DNA of 10,846 bases from UBA5216 sp040081205. GTDB taxonomy: Bacteria > Pseudomonadota > Gammaproteobacteria > Burkholderiales > SG8-41. The notes beneath the pieces were generated by a model that searched no databases, was not told the DNA's origin, and was given only the letters and a program-made list of their open reading frames with translations. Below are positions 1-6,664 of this stretch, in pieces (the first letter of the stretch is position 1; the number at the start of each line of letters is the position of its first letter). The stretch spans positions 1 through 10,846 of the forward strand of contig JBEBHE010000144.1 of the NCBI GenBank assembly GCA_040081205.1, given 5' to 3'. Position numbers and translations under genes: made by a program.

Positions 1-858
1 AATCACCGACACGCCCCAACCCTTGTGGCAGCATTCCAGCGCCTGGCGCATTACATCGACATTGCCGATGCACTCGAAGCTGTAATCAGCACCCCCTTTA
101 GTCAGATTCACCAGGTACGCCACCAGATCGCCTTCGACTTCCTTCGGATTCACAAAATGCGTCATGCCGAACTTCTTCGCCAGCGATTCGCGCGCCGGGT
201 TCAGATCGACGCCGACGATCATATTGGCCCCGGCGAGCCGCGCACCCTGAATCACGTTCAATCCAATACCGCCGAGTCCGAACACCACCACATTCGCGCC
301 CGGCTCCACTTTCGCCGTGTTGATCACCGCACCGATGCCGGTGGTCACGCCGCAGCCGATGTAGCACACCTTGTCGAACGGCGCGTCTTCGCGGATTTTT
401 GCCAGCGAAATTTCCGGCACCACGGTGTAGTTGGCGAACGTCGATGTACCCATGTAGTGAAACAACTTTTTGCCGTCCAGCGAAAAACGGCTGCTGCCGT
501 CGGGCATCAGTCCCTGCCCCTGCGTCACACGGATCGACTGACACAGATTGGTTTTTTCGGAAATGCAGTATTCGCACTGGCGGCATTCCGGCACATACAG
601 CGGAATCACATGATCGCCCTTTTTCAGCGAAGTCACGCCCGGCCCCACATCGACCACGATGCCCGCGCCTTCATGCCCAAGAATTGCCGGAAATAATCCC
701 TCCGGATCGGCGCCCGATAAGGTGAATTCATCGGTGTGGCAAATGCCCGTGGCCTTGATTTCCACCAGCACTTCGCCCGCGCGCGGACCATCCAGATCGA
801 CATCCGCGATCACCAGAGGCGCACCAGCTTTGTGCGCAACCGCAGCTTTTACTTTCAT
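1..858 (-). CDS. adhC: S-(hydroxymethyl)glutathione dehydrogenase / class III alcohol dehydrogenase (partial, C-terminus beyond window)
   Basis: This zinc-dependent, NAD-linked dehydrogenase of the cytoplasm oxidises S-(hydroxymethyl)glutathione, the spontaneous adduct of formaldehyde and glutathione, for formaldehyde detoxification. The 286 visible codons of a family usually about 370 long show catalytic zinc ligands C40 (GICHTD), H62 (LGHEG) and C169 (GCGVTTG). Four structural zinc cysteines lie at 92, 95, 98 and 106. The Rossmann motif GLGGIG is at 194-199, with D218 placed to bind the NAD ribose. R110 in CQSIRVTQG sits where class III enzymes carry the arginine that binds the glutathione carboxylate, which argues against a general alcohol dehydrogenase. 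The ATG at 856-858 is preceded by a good Shine-Dalgarno (GAAGGAAA). The gene is divergent from gluQ across 52 bp. The last 80 or so residues lie outside the window. Other names in use are frmA and adh3; the class assignment is firm, the symbol is convention. Confidence 0.93.
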   Translation of the reverse strand, partial: MKVKAAVAHKAGAPLVIADVDLDGPRAGEVLVEIKATGICHTDEFTLSGADPEGLFPAILGHEGAGIVVDVGPGVTSLKKGDHVIPLYVPECRQCEYCISEKTNLCQSIRVTQGQGLMPDGSSRFSLDGKKLFHYMGTSTFANYTVVPEISLAKIREDAPFDKVCYIGCGVTTGIGAVINTAKVEPGANVVVFGLGGIGLNVIQGARLAGANMIVGVDLNPARESLAKKFGMTHFVNPKEVEGDLVAYLVNLTKGGADYSFECIGNVDVMRQALECCHKGWGVSVI

Positions 859-892
859 GCGTTTCCTTCGTAACTGATTGTAGAAAGCCGAT

Positions 893-900
893 ACTATAAA
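893..900. promoter_or_regulatory. Overlapping opposed -10 elements between adhC and gluQ
   Basis: The AT-rich core at 891-900 reads as TATAAA on the plus strand (895-900) and as TATAGT on the minus strand (893-898), so one site could serve both divergent genes. No good -35 is visible at the right distance on either side. On the plus strand transcription would start near 907, only a few bases before the gluQ ATG at 911. On the minus strand it would leave a leader of about 30 nt containing the adhC Shine-Dalgarno. Called by eye from consensus similarity only. Confidence 0.4.
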
Positions 901-910
901 CTGTCTCGCG

Positions 911-1861
911 ATGAATGCCGCACTCACCAACGATACCCGACCGATTTATCGCGGCCGCTTCGCACCGTCGCCTACCGGCCCGCTGCATTTCGGATCGCTG
1001 GTCGCCGCCGTCGGCAGTTACCTCGACGCCCGTTCGCACGGCGGGCAATGGCTGGTGCGCATCGAAGACATTGATACGCCGCGCGTGATTCCTGGCGCCG
1101 CTGACGACATCCTGCGCACGCTGGAACAGTTGGGCATGCACTGGGATGACGCCGTGATGGTTCAAAGCCAACGCGGCGCAGCCTACCGTGCCGCGTTCGA
1201 AAAGTTGCGTGCGCGCGGCGTGTTATACCCATGCGCGTGTACGCGGCGCGAAATCGCCGATTCAGCGCTGCTCGGCGCGGTGCATGGCATTGATGGTTTT
1301 GTCTATCCGGGCATCTGCCGCGATGGATTACCGGAAGGCCGCGCGCCGCGGGCCACGCGCGTACGTACCAACGGCGTACCCATAACCTTCGACGACGCCA
1401 TTCAAGGCGCGATCACCCAAAATCTGGAAAGGGACGTGGGCGACTTCGTGGTGTGGCGCGCCGACGGATTGTTCGCCTATCAACTGGCGGTGGTGGTGGA
1501 TGATGCTGAACAAGGCATTACGGATGTCGTGCGCGGCGCCGACTTGCTGGACTCCACGCCGCGGCAAATCTATCTGCAACAACTGCTGGACCTACCCGCG
1601 CCGCGTTACGCGCATCTGCCTGTTGCGGTTAACGCGCGCGGTGAAAAACTCTCCAAACAGACGCTCGCAAAACCGATCGACACGACGCAGCCCGCGCGCG
1701 AAATCGTCCGCGCACTGCGTTTTCTGGGGCAACCCGTGGAAGCGGAATGGCAGGACGCCGCGCTTCGGGATTTGTGGCCCTGGGCCATTACGCATTGGGA
1801 TCGCTGTCGCATCCCGGCGCAGCGGACGATCCATCCCGCCGATAGCTCAGCGCATCGCTAA
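911..1861 (+). CDS. gluQ: Glutamyl-Q tRNA(Asp) synthetase
   Basis: GluQ-RS (YadB) is a shortened paralogue of glutamyl-tRNA synthetase. It activates glutamate and attaches it to the queuosine base at position 34 of tRNA-Asp rather than to the 3' end. The 316 residues match the family length (about 300) and hold only the catalytic Rossmann part, with no anticodon-binding domain. The class I signature GRFAPSPTGPLHFGSL is at 15-30, where HFG replaces HIGH. RIEDIDTPR follows at 50-58, and KLSKQ, the KMSKS equivalent, is at 246-250. C108, C110, Y132 and C136 fit the family's zinc-binding knuckle. The start is fixed by the signature lying only 14 residues in; no Shine-Dalgarno precedes this ATG, and the upstream -10 candidate ends 10 bases before it, so the message may be nearly leaderless. 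It ends 23 bp from the convergent receiver gene. Confidence 0.95.
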   Translation: MNAALTNDTRPIYRGRFAPSPTGPLHFGSLVAAVGSYLDARSHGGQWLVRIEDIDTPRVIPGAADDILRTLEQLGMHWDDAVMVQSQRGAAYRAAFEKLRARGVLYPCACTRREIADSALLGAVHGIDGFVYPGICRDGLPEGRAPRATRVRTNGVPITFDDAIQGAITQNLERDVGDFVVWRADGLFAYQLAVVVDDAEQGITDVVRGADLLDSTPRQIYLQQLLDLPAPRYAHLPVAVNARGEKLSKQTLAKPIDTTQPAREIVRALRFLGQPVEAEWQDAALRDLWPWAITHWDRCRIPAQRTIHPADSSAHR

Positions 1862-1884
1862 CGCAAACGACCGGGGCCACGCGC

Positions 1885-2274
1885 TCAAAGGCTGCCGCCG
1901 CGATTTTGCACTACGGCCGCCAGCGCCGCCGCAAGTTTTTCAACACTGATGGGTTTGACCAACACCTCATCAAAACCACTGGCAATAAAATTGCGCCGGT
2001 CTTCCGGTTGCGCATGCGCCGTATAGGCAATCACGGGCACACCCGAAATAGCCGCGTTGGCCCGGATGTTCTGGCACACCTCCATGCCGCTCATGCCCGG
2101 CATGCTGATGTCGAGCAACACCAGATCGCAATGCGCCGTCTCCAGCGTCTCCAGCGCTGTACGGCCATCCGATGCCGTCAGCACCGCCCACCCCTGCCGC
2201 TCTAGCAGAGCCTGCGCCGTCAGACGATTCGACGGAATATCATCGACCACCAACACACATTTGCCTGTGGTCAT
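1885..2274 (-). CDS. Single-domain response regulator (CheY-like receiver)
   Basis: A 129-residue stand-alone receiver domain with no output domain. It would be phosphorylated by a histidine kinase and act through protein contact or as a phosphorelay intermediate. All active-site residues are present: the acidic pair D11-D12, phospho-acceptor D55 in LLDISMPGMSG, T85 in AYTAH and K107 in VKPIS. The DISMPGMSGME loop is the type often seen in receivers of hybrid kinases and in stand-alone regulators of phosphorelays. The start at 2272-2274 is supported by GGTGATC, complementary to the 16S 3' tail, at 2279-2285 on this strand. It is divergent from the GGDEF-EAL gene and convergent with gluQ. No partner kinase is directly adjacent; the hybrid kinase about 4.4 kb away is a possible but unproven partner. 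There is no CheY-specific evidence for a role in motility. Confidence 0.92.
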   Translation of the reverse strand: MTTGKCVLVVDDIPSNRLTAQALLERQGWAVLTASDGRTALETLETAHCDLVLLDISMPGMSGMEVCQNIRANAAISGVPVIAYTAHAQPEDRRNFIASGFDEVLVKPISVEKLAAALAAVVQNRGGSL

Positions 2275-2365
2275 GCCAGATCACCACGCGGACAGGCATT
2301 CCTGTGCAATCGCAGGCAGTGGCGCACCGGCGTTTGCCAATAGCGCTGCCCCACAGCAGTCTGTA

Positions 2366-2395
2366 AATTTATCCATATAAACATATACTTGTCAT
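2366..2395 (-). promoter_or_regulatory. Putative sigma-70 promoter for the receiver gene
   Basis: On the minus strand ATGACA (2390-2395, five of six to the -35 consensus) is separated by 18 bp from TAAATT (2366-2371, four of six to the -10). It lies in the most AT-rich part of the divergent region and would give a leader of roughly 85 nt before the start codon at 2274. Consensus match by eye only. Confidence 0.35.
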
Positions 2396-2432
2396 TCTAC
2401 GCCAATCTTCCGCATTGATCCACGGCGATCCG

Positions 2433-2461
2433 TTGCAAATTTTGCGGCCCGGCTTTGTACT
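2433..2461 (+). promoter_or_regulatory. Putative sigma-70 promoter for the GGDEF-EAL gene
   Basis: TTGCAA (2433-2438) and TGTACT (2456-2461) are spaced by 17 bp, each matching four of six consensus bases. Transcription would begin near 2468, ahead of the AGGA ribosome-binding sequence at 2479-2482 and the ATG at 2493. The geometry is good but the boxes are only moderate. Confidence 0.3.
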
Positions 2462-2492
2462 TTGCGCGACGGTGCGCTAGGATACAAGCCGT

Positions 2493-5015
2493 ATGCTCGC
2501 CAAACGCACAAACAAGCCGACGCGCAAGGCCGCACGCACGCCGTCACTGCACAAGCGTGCCGCCACGTCCGCGACGCTCACCGGAAAGCGCTATCACGAA
2601 CTGTTCGACACGCTGGCCGAAGGGGTGCTGATGGTCGCCGCGAATGGCCAACTGATCGCCGCCAACGCCAGTGCGGAATCGATACTGAGCATGACGGCGA
2701 AGGACATCGAGCGCGCGCTGCGCGACGACGCGGCGTGGCGCGCCATCACGGAAAAAGGCGATGCGTTTCCGCCGCGTGATTTTCCGATACGCAAGACGCT
2801 GCGCACCGGCAAGACGCTGAGAAACATTCTGGTCGGCATCCGTCTGCCGCGCCGCAAACCGCGCTGGCTTGCCGTCAATACCCAGCCGGTATTCGCGCCC
2901 GGACAACGCAAGCCCGTCGCCGTCGTCGCCTCGTTTGAAGATGTTACCCGTCAACGGCGCGTCGAGGCGGAACACGCTCAACTGGCGGCGGCGGTCCATG
3001 CCTCTGCCGATGCCATTACCAGCGCCAATCTGAAAGGGGAATTTATCAGTTGGAATCCCGGCGCGGAAAAACTGTTCGGCTATCCAGCATCGGAAGCCAT
3101 CGGACGCTCCACCGGGTGGATGATCCCGGACCATCTGCGCGCTGAACTGCTCGAATACCGCAAGCGCGTGCTGGCCGGCGAAACGATCATCGGCTGGCCC
3201 ACGCAGCGCACGCGCAAAGACGGCACAGGCGTGGCCGTGGAAAGCAGCTACTCGCCGCTGCGCGACGCCCACGGAAAAATCAACGGTATCGTCGGCGTGC
3301 ACCGCGATGTATCGAAGATGGAGGAAATGCTCGCGCGCATCAAGGCCAGCGAACAGTTGTTCCGGCTGGCGCTGGACGGCATCCCCGATGTATTCATGAT
3401 TTACGATCCCGATCTGCGGCTGAAATTCGTCAATGAGCGCGGCGCCGAACTGTTCGGCAAACCGTATTCCGACATCATCGGCCGGTGCGATGAAGACCTG
3501 TTGCCGCTGGAAGTCACCCGCACCTACCTGCCGACGCTGCAGATTGCCCTCGGCATCAAAACCACGCAATCCGTGGAGACCACCTTTGCGCTGCGCGGAC
3601 GCCAGTTCGCCATTCAGGCGACCTTTGTGCCCATGCTGGACGAGCAGGGCGGCGTGCGCCAGATTCTCGGCATCTTTCATGATTTCACCAAGCGGCGGCA
3701 GACCGAAGAACGCATGGCGTTCATGGCGCAGTACGACGCGCTTACCGGCCTGCCCAACCGCTATCTGCTGCTGGATCGCATGGAAGCCGCCATGCAGCGC
3801 GCCAAGCGCAACAAAACGCTGCTCGGCGTGTTGTTTCTCGACCTCGACCGTTTCAAGCAAATTAACGACACGCGCGGACACGCCACCGGCGACCTTTTGC
3901 TGCAACAAGTGGCGGAACGGCTCGCCGGCACCCTGCGCGCGACGGACACCATTGCGCGGCTCGGCGGCGATGAATTCACGGTGCTGGTGGAGAACACCTC
4001 ACGCATCGAAGAAATCACCACCGTCGCCGACAAGATCAAGGCGGCCTTCGCGACGCCGTTTGAGACCGAATCGGGGGAAATTTTCACCACCACCAGCGTC
4101 GGCATTACCGTTTACCCGCAGCACGATTACAACCGCGACGAGCTGCTGAAAAACGCGGACGTCGCGATGTATCACGCAAAACAAGAGCGCAATGCCTGGC
4201 AGCTTTACCGTCCGGATATGAACTCGAATGCGGCGAGCCGCCTGAACATGGAGGTCGAACTGCGGCACGCCCTTGAGCGCCACGAATTTGAACTTTATTT
4301 TCAGCCGCAAATACAGATTGCCACCGGCGCCGTGGTCGGCATGGAAGCATTGATACGCTGGCACAGCGAAAAACTGGGCGCTATCGGCCCCGGCGACTTC
4401 ATACCGCTGGCCGAAGACACGGGATTGATTGTTCCCATCGGCGAGTGGATTCTGCGCCGCACCTACGAGCACTGCAAAACATGGGAACGCGCCGGATTGG
4501 CGCCGCTGCCGGTGTCCGTCAACATCGCCGCGCCGCAGTTTCGCCGCAGCAATCTGTTGCAACTCATTGTCTCGATACAGTCGGAGTACGCGCTCGACCC
4601 CGGGTGGCTGGCGCTGGAAATCACCGAAAGCAGCATCATGAGACACGAAGAACAGACCATCAAAACACTGCTCGCTTTAAGCGACATGGGCATCCAGCTT
4701 TCAATCGACGACTTCGGCACCGGCTATTCGAGCCTGAGCTATCTCAAACGCTTTCCGCTGGATAAACTCAAGATCGATCAATCATTCGTGCGCGATATCA
4801 CGGTTGATCCCAACGACGCAGCCATTGTGTCGGCGATCATCGCCATGAGCAAACAGTTGGGGCTGAAGACGGTGGCGGAAGGCGTGGAAACCGACGAACA
4901 ATTGCAATTTCTCACGCAGCTTGCGTGTGATGAATACCAGGGTTATTTGTTCAGCAAGCCCGTTGCGGCGGACGCCGTTCCGGATTTGATTCGCGCACGG
5001 CAACAGCGCCGCTGA
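2493..5015 (+). CDS. PAS-PAS-PAS-GGDEF-EAL protein (c-di-GMP cyclase/phosphodiesterase)
   Basis: An 840-residue protein of cyclic-di-GMP turnover. The GGDEF domain makes c-di-GMP from two GTP and the EAL domain hydrolyses it to pGpG. Three PAS sensor domains lie at about 32-155, 157-275 and 283-400, each ending in a PAC-type motif (FEDVTRQ, HRDVSK, FHDFTK). GGDEF spans about 412-570, starting at YDALTGLPNR. It has the intact motif GGDEF at 491-495, metal-binding aspartates near 450-452 and an inhibitory I-site RATD at 482-485, so product inhibition is expected. EAL spans about 590-830: EAL at 618-620, N677, E709, DDFGTGYSS from 739, K760 and E796 in AEGVE are all present. Both activities therefore look possible; which prevails cannot be read from sequence. 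No membrane segment or signal peptide is seen, so it is probably cytoplasmic; the first 30 residues are strongly basic. AGGA 10 nt before the ATG supports the start. The stop is 2 bp from the convergent patatin gene. Confidence 0.95.
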   Translation: MLAKRTNKPTRKAARTPSLHKRAATSATLTGKRYHELFDTLAEGVLMVAANGQLIAANASAESILSMTAKDIERALRDDAAWRAITEKGDAFPPRDFPIRKTLRTGKTLRNILVGIRLPRRKPRWLAVNTQPVFAPGQRKPVAVVASFEDVTRQRRVEAEHAQLAAAVHASADAITSANLKGEFISWNPGAEKLFGYPASEAIGRSTGWMIPDHLRAELLEYRKRVLAGETIIGWPTQRTRKDGTGVAVESSYSPLRDAHGKINGIVGVHRDVSKMEEMLARIKASEQLFRLALDGIPDVFMIYDPDLRLKFVNERGAELFGKPYSDIIGRCDEDLLPLEVTRTYLPTLQIALGIKTTQSVETTFALRGRQFAIQATFVPMLDEQGGVRQILGIFHDFTKRRQTEERMAFMAQYDALTGLPNRYLLLDRMEAAMQRAKRNKTLLGVLFLDLDRFKQINDTRGHATGDLLLQQVAERLAGTLRATDTIARLGGDEFTVLVENTSRIEEITTVADKIKAAFATPFETESGEIFTTTSVGITVYPQHDYNRDELLKNADVAMYHAKQERNAWQLYRPDMNSNAASRLNMEVELRHALERHEFELYFQPQIQIATGAVVGMEALIRWHSEKLGAIGPGDFIPLAEDTGLIVPIGEWILRRTYEHCKTWERAGLAPLPVSVNIAAPQFRRSNLLQLIVSIQSEYALDPGWLALEITESSIMRHEEQTIKTLLALSDMGIQLSIDDFGTGYSSLSYLKRFPLDKLKIDQSFVRDITVDPNDAAIVSAIIAMSKQLGLKTVAEGVETDEQLQFLTQLACDEYQGYLFSKPVAADAVPDLIRARQQRR

Positions 5016-5017
5016 TC

Positions 5018-5899
5018 CTATCGGCGCAAAGGAATTACCGTTCCATCGGCGCCGGCCGTGCGTGCCGCATATGCTTTTCGCGCCGCCGCCGCCGCAATCA
5101 GGCTGCGTATCTCATCAATCGCTGCGCGCGCGGCTTCTTCACCCGCCATGATATTGGCCTGGCGATGCTGAAAATCGTTAATGCGCGAGCGTACGGTTTG
5201 CGGGCGTATCACCACATCCGCCGCGCCGGCATCGCCGGCGGGCCTGCGGGAAATATCCACGGCGATCACCACATCCGCGCCCATGTCGCGCGCCAGTGAT
5301 GCCGGCACGCGGCTGGCCACGCCACCATCCACGTAGGTGCGCCCGTTGATGGTGACCGGCCAGAAAAATTTGGGCACGCTCGCCGACGCCCGCACCGCGA
5401 TGCCGGTGTTGCCGCGATTGAATATCGCCATGCGTCCGCTGCTTTGTTCCGCAGCCACTGCGGCAAAGGGTTTGCTCAATGCTTCGATCAGGCGCCCGTT
5501 CAAGGTGCTATTAACGTAGTGCTGCAAACGCGCGCCTTCCACCACGCCCGGCCCGAACACGGTGAAATCAAAAATCTGGTGGTCTTCGAGCTCGAGCGCC
5601 AGCGCCTCAAGCATTTGCGCAGACATGCCGCCCGCGTAGAACGACGCCACCAGCGCGCCGGAGCTGGTGCCGACCACCACGTCGGCCTCCACGCCCGCGG
5701 CTTCGAGCGCTTTCACCACCCCCACATGCGCGAACCCGCGCGCACCGCCGGCACCGAGCACCAGTCCGACAATGGGGCGCTGCGCTTTCAATGGCACGAT
5801 GGCCGCGGTGCGCGGCGCGTCGCCGCCGTCGTGATTCGCGGGCGCAAGCGCGCAACCGGCCAGCGCCGCTGCGAGTAAAATGAGGCTAACGATTTTCAT
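5018..5899 (-). CDS. Patatin-like phospholipase, predicted lipoprotein (RssA/NTE type)
   Basis: A 293-residue serine hydrolase of the patatin family, which cleaves acyl ester bonds in phospholipids or related lipids with a Ser-Asp dyad. The oxyanion motif GAGGARG is at 49-55, the nucleophile elbow GTSSG at 77-81 gives catalytic S79, and the DGG motif gives D191. The N-terminus MKIVSLILLAAALAGC is a typical lipoprotein signal with lipobox LAGC and acylation at C16. The protein is therefore expected outside the cytoplasmic membrane, anchored by lipid. Residues 17-21 (ALAPA) carry no Asp at +2, which would allow outer-membrane sorting. The frame stays open upstream to an ATG at 5998, adding 33 residues, but that start would bury the signal peptide, has no Shine-Dalgarno and overlaps an AT-rich promoter-like stretch, so 5899 is preferred. 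The Shine-Dalgarno at 5899 is also weak. Convergent with the GGDEF-EAL gene and divergent from the PcaC-like gene. The physiological substrate is unknown. Confidence 0.88.
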   Translation of the reverse strand: MKIVSLILLAAALAGCALAPANHDGGDAPRTAAIVPLKAQRPIVGLVLGAGGARGFAHVGVVKALEAAGVEADVVVGTSSGALVASFYAGGMSAQMLEALALELEDHQIFDFTVFGPGVVEGARLQHYVNSTLNGRLIEALSKPFAAVAAEQSSGRMAIFNRGNTGIAVRASASVPKFFWPVTINGRTYVDGGVASRVPASLARDMGADVVIAVDISRRPAGDAGAADVVIRPQTVRSRINDFQHRQANIMAGEEAARAAIDEIRSLIAAAAARKAYAARTAGADGTVIPLRR

Positions 5900-5989
5900 G
5901 AGTTTCGTAGTGTCCTGACAACAACGCTTACATGCAAGTTCCGGATCGCCCTTCACCACCACATCGGAGCGCTTGCCATGGTATATAAA

Positions 5990-6017
5990 TTTCACCATAA
6001 AAACAAATACTTACAAT
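5990..6017 (+). promoter_or_regulatory. Weak promoter candidate for the PcaC-like gene
   Basis: TTTCAC (5990-5995) and TACAAT (6012-6017) are spaced by 16 bp in the only AT-rich part of the region between the patatin and PcaC-like genes. The -10 is good (five of six) and the -35 poor. It would give a leader of about 90 nt. The same AT-rich stretch contains TATATA on the minus strand and could also serve the patatin gene. Confidence 0.25.
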
Positions 6018-6113
6018 AATCCGTCCACTGCCACCACGCGCAAGACACGGCCATACCCGAACGCACGTACGCGATCACCCGTTTAATCACCTTAATCTAA
6101 CCAAGGAAAAATC

Positions 6114-6503
6114 ATGGCCAGCGAACTATTCAACAAAGGCATCGCCCTCCGCCGCGAAGTGCTCGGCGCCGAGTACGTCGATAAATCAATGCAGAACATC
6201 GATGAATTCAGCATGGCGATGCAGGAATACGCCACCGAAACCGCGTGGGGCATGATCTGGAGCCGCCCCGGCCTGCCGCGCAAAACACGCAGCCTGCTCA
6301 ACATCGGTCTGCTCGCCGCATTCAACCGGCAGCATGAGTTCAAGCTGCACGTGAAGCGTTCGTTCGGCAACGGCGTGACCAAGGACGAAATCAAGGAAGT
6401 GCTGCTGCAAATCGCCTGTTATGCCGGCGTGCCGGCAGGCATTGAGGCCTTTCGCTGGGCGAAAGACGCGATGGCGGAACTGGAGCAAGAGCAGCGCGGG
6501 TAG
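6114..6503 (+). CDS. Carboxymuconolactone decarboxylase family protein (PcaC-like)
   Basis: A 129-residue protein spanning the whole PcaC length. PcaC decarboxylates 4-carboxymuconolactone to beta-ketoadipate enol-lactone in the protocatechuate branch of aromatic degradation. The match includes the N-terminal GIALRREVLGAEYVD (9-23), WSRPGLPRKTRSLLNIGLLAA (49-69) and the core HEFKLHV (74-80) with NGVTKDEIKEVLLQIACYAGVP (86-107). There is no CxxC pair, so it is not a peroxidase of the AhpD branch of this superfamily. It is all-helical, soluble and probably oligomeric and cytoplasmic. The start is secure: AAGGAAA at 6103-6109 lies 4 bases before the ATG. No other protocatechuate gene (pcaGH, pcaB, pcaD) is in the window, so the true substrate could differ; the family call is firm, the reaction less so. 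It stands alone between divergent patatin and the downstream kinase gene, which has its own 161-bp upstream gap. Confidence 0.88.
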   Translation: MASELFNKGIALRREVLGAEYVDKSMQNIDEFSMAMQEYATETAWGMIWSRPGLPRKTRSLLNIGLLAAFNRQHEFKLHVKRSFGNGVTKDEIKEVLLQIACYAGVPAGIEAFRWAKDAMAELEQEQRG

Positions 6504-6595
6504 TTTGATCTCCTTTGATAAATGGGCTTACCATGACTGCTCTGACCAGCTTTTCGGGTAATTCCAGCCTGTTAGCGTAGTCCTGCGACCTGATC

Positions 6596-6604
6596 TGACA
6601 TAAT
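6596..6604 (+). promoter_or_regulatory. Extended -10 promoter candidate for the hybrid kinase gene
   Basis: TGACATAAT at 6596-6604 fits the extended -10 form (TGn followed by CATAAT, five of six). No usable -35 is visible, which is typical of extended -10 promoters. Transcription would begin near 6611, leaving a leader of about 54 nt. The rest of the 161-bp gap (6504-6664) is less GC-rich than the genes and shows no gene or clear terminator for the PcaC-like gene. Confidence 0.35.
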
Positions 6605-6664
6605 AATCGGGTTGAATTCTCATGTTACCCATAGGTGTTTGATGTTATATGCTGACCGGTGATC

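Larger units (their letters stand above)
2275..2492. other. Divergent intergenic region between receiver and GGDEF-EAL genes
   Basis: This 218-bp stretch holds no credible gene. It contains an AT-rich patch around 2361-2400 that stands out from the GC-rich surroundings. One promoter candidate faces each gene; they are listed separately. No clear hairpin terminator, tRNA or long inverted repeat was seen. Confidence 0.6.

Noticed and set aside
25..696. Long open frame on the plus strand (223 codons) across the dehydrogenase gene
   Set aside because: It is antisense to a clear class III alcohol dehydrogenase with complete zinc and NAD motifs. The translation is rich in His and Arg with no recognisable domain, typical of a shadow frame in GC-rich coding DNA.
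1862..1884. Shared terminator between gluQ and the receiver gene
   Set aside because: The 23-bp gap has no stable stem-loop with flanking A or T tracts.
2371..2388. AT-rich palindrome-like sequence as a regulator binding site
   Set aside because: The symmetry comes only from short ATAT units, which are self-complementary by nature; better explained as part of the promoter region.
2544..3908. 454-codon open frame on the minus strand inside the GGDEF-EAL gene
   Set aside because: It lies opposite intact PAS and GGDEF domains, has no recognisable motif and is low-complexity in composition; length alone is not evidence in GC-rich DNA.
6504..6540. Terminator after the PcaC-like gene
   Set aside because: The bases after the stop show no GC-rich stem followed by a T run; only short chance complementarities such as around GATC were seen.
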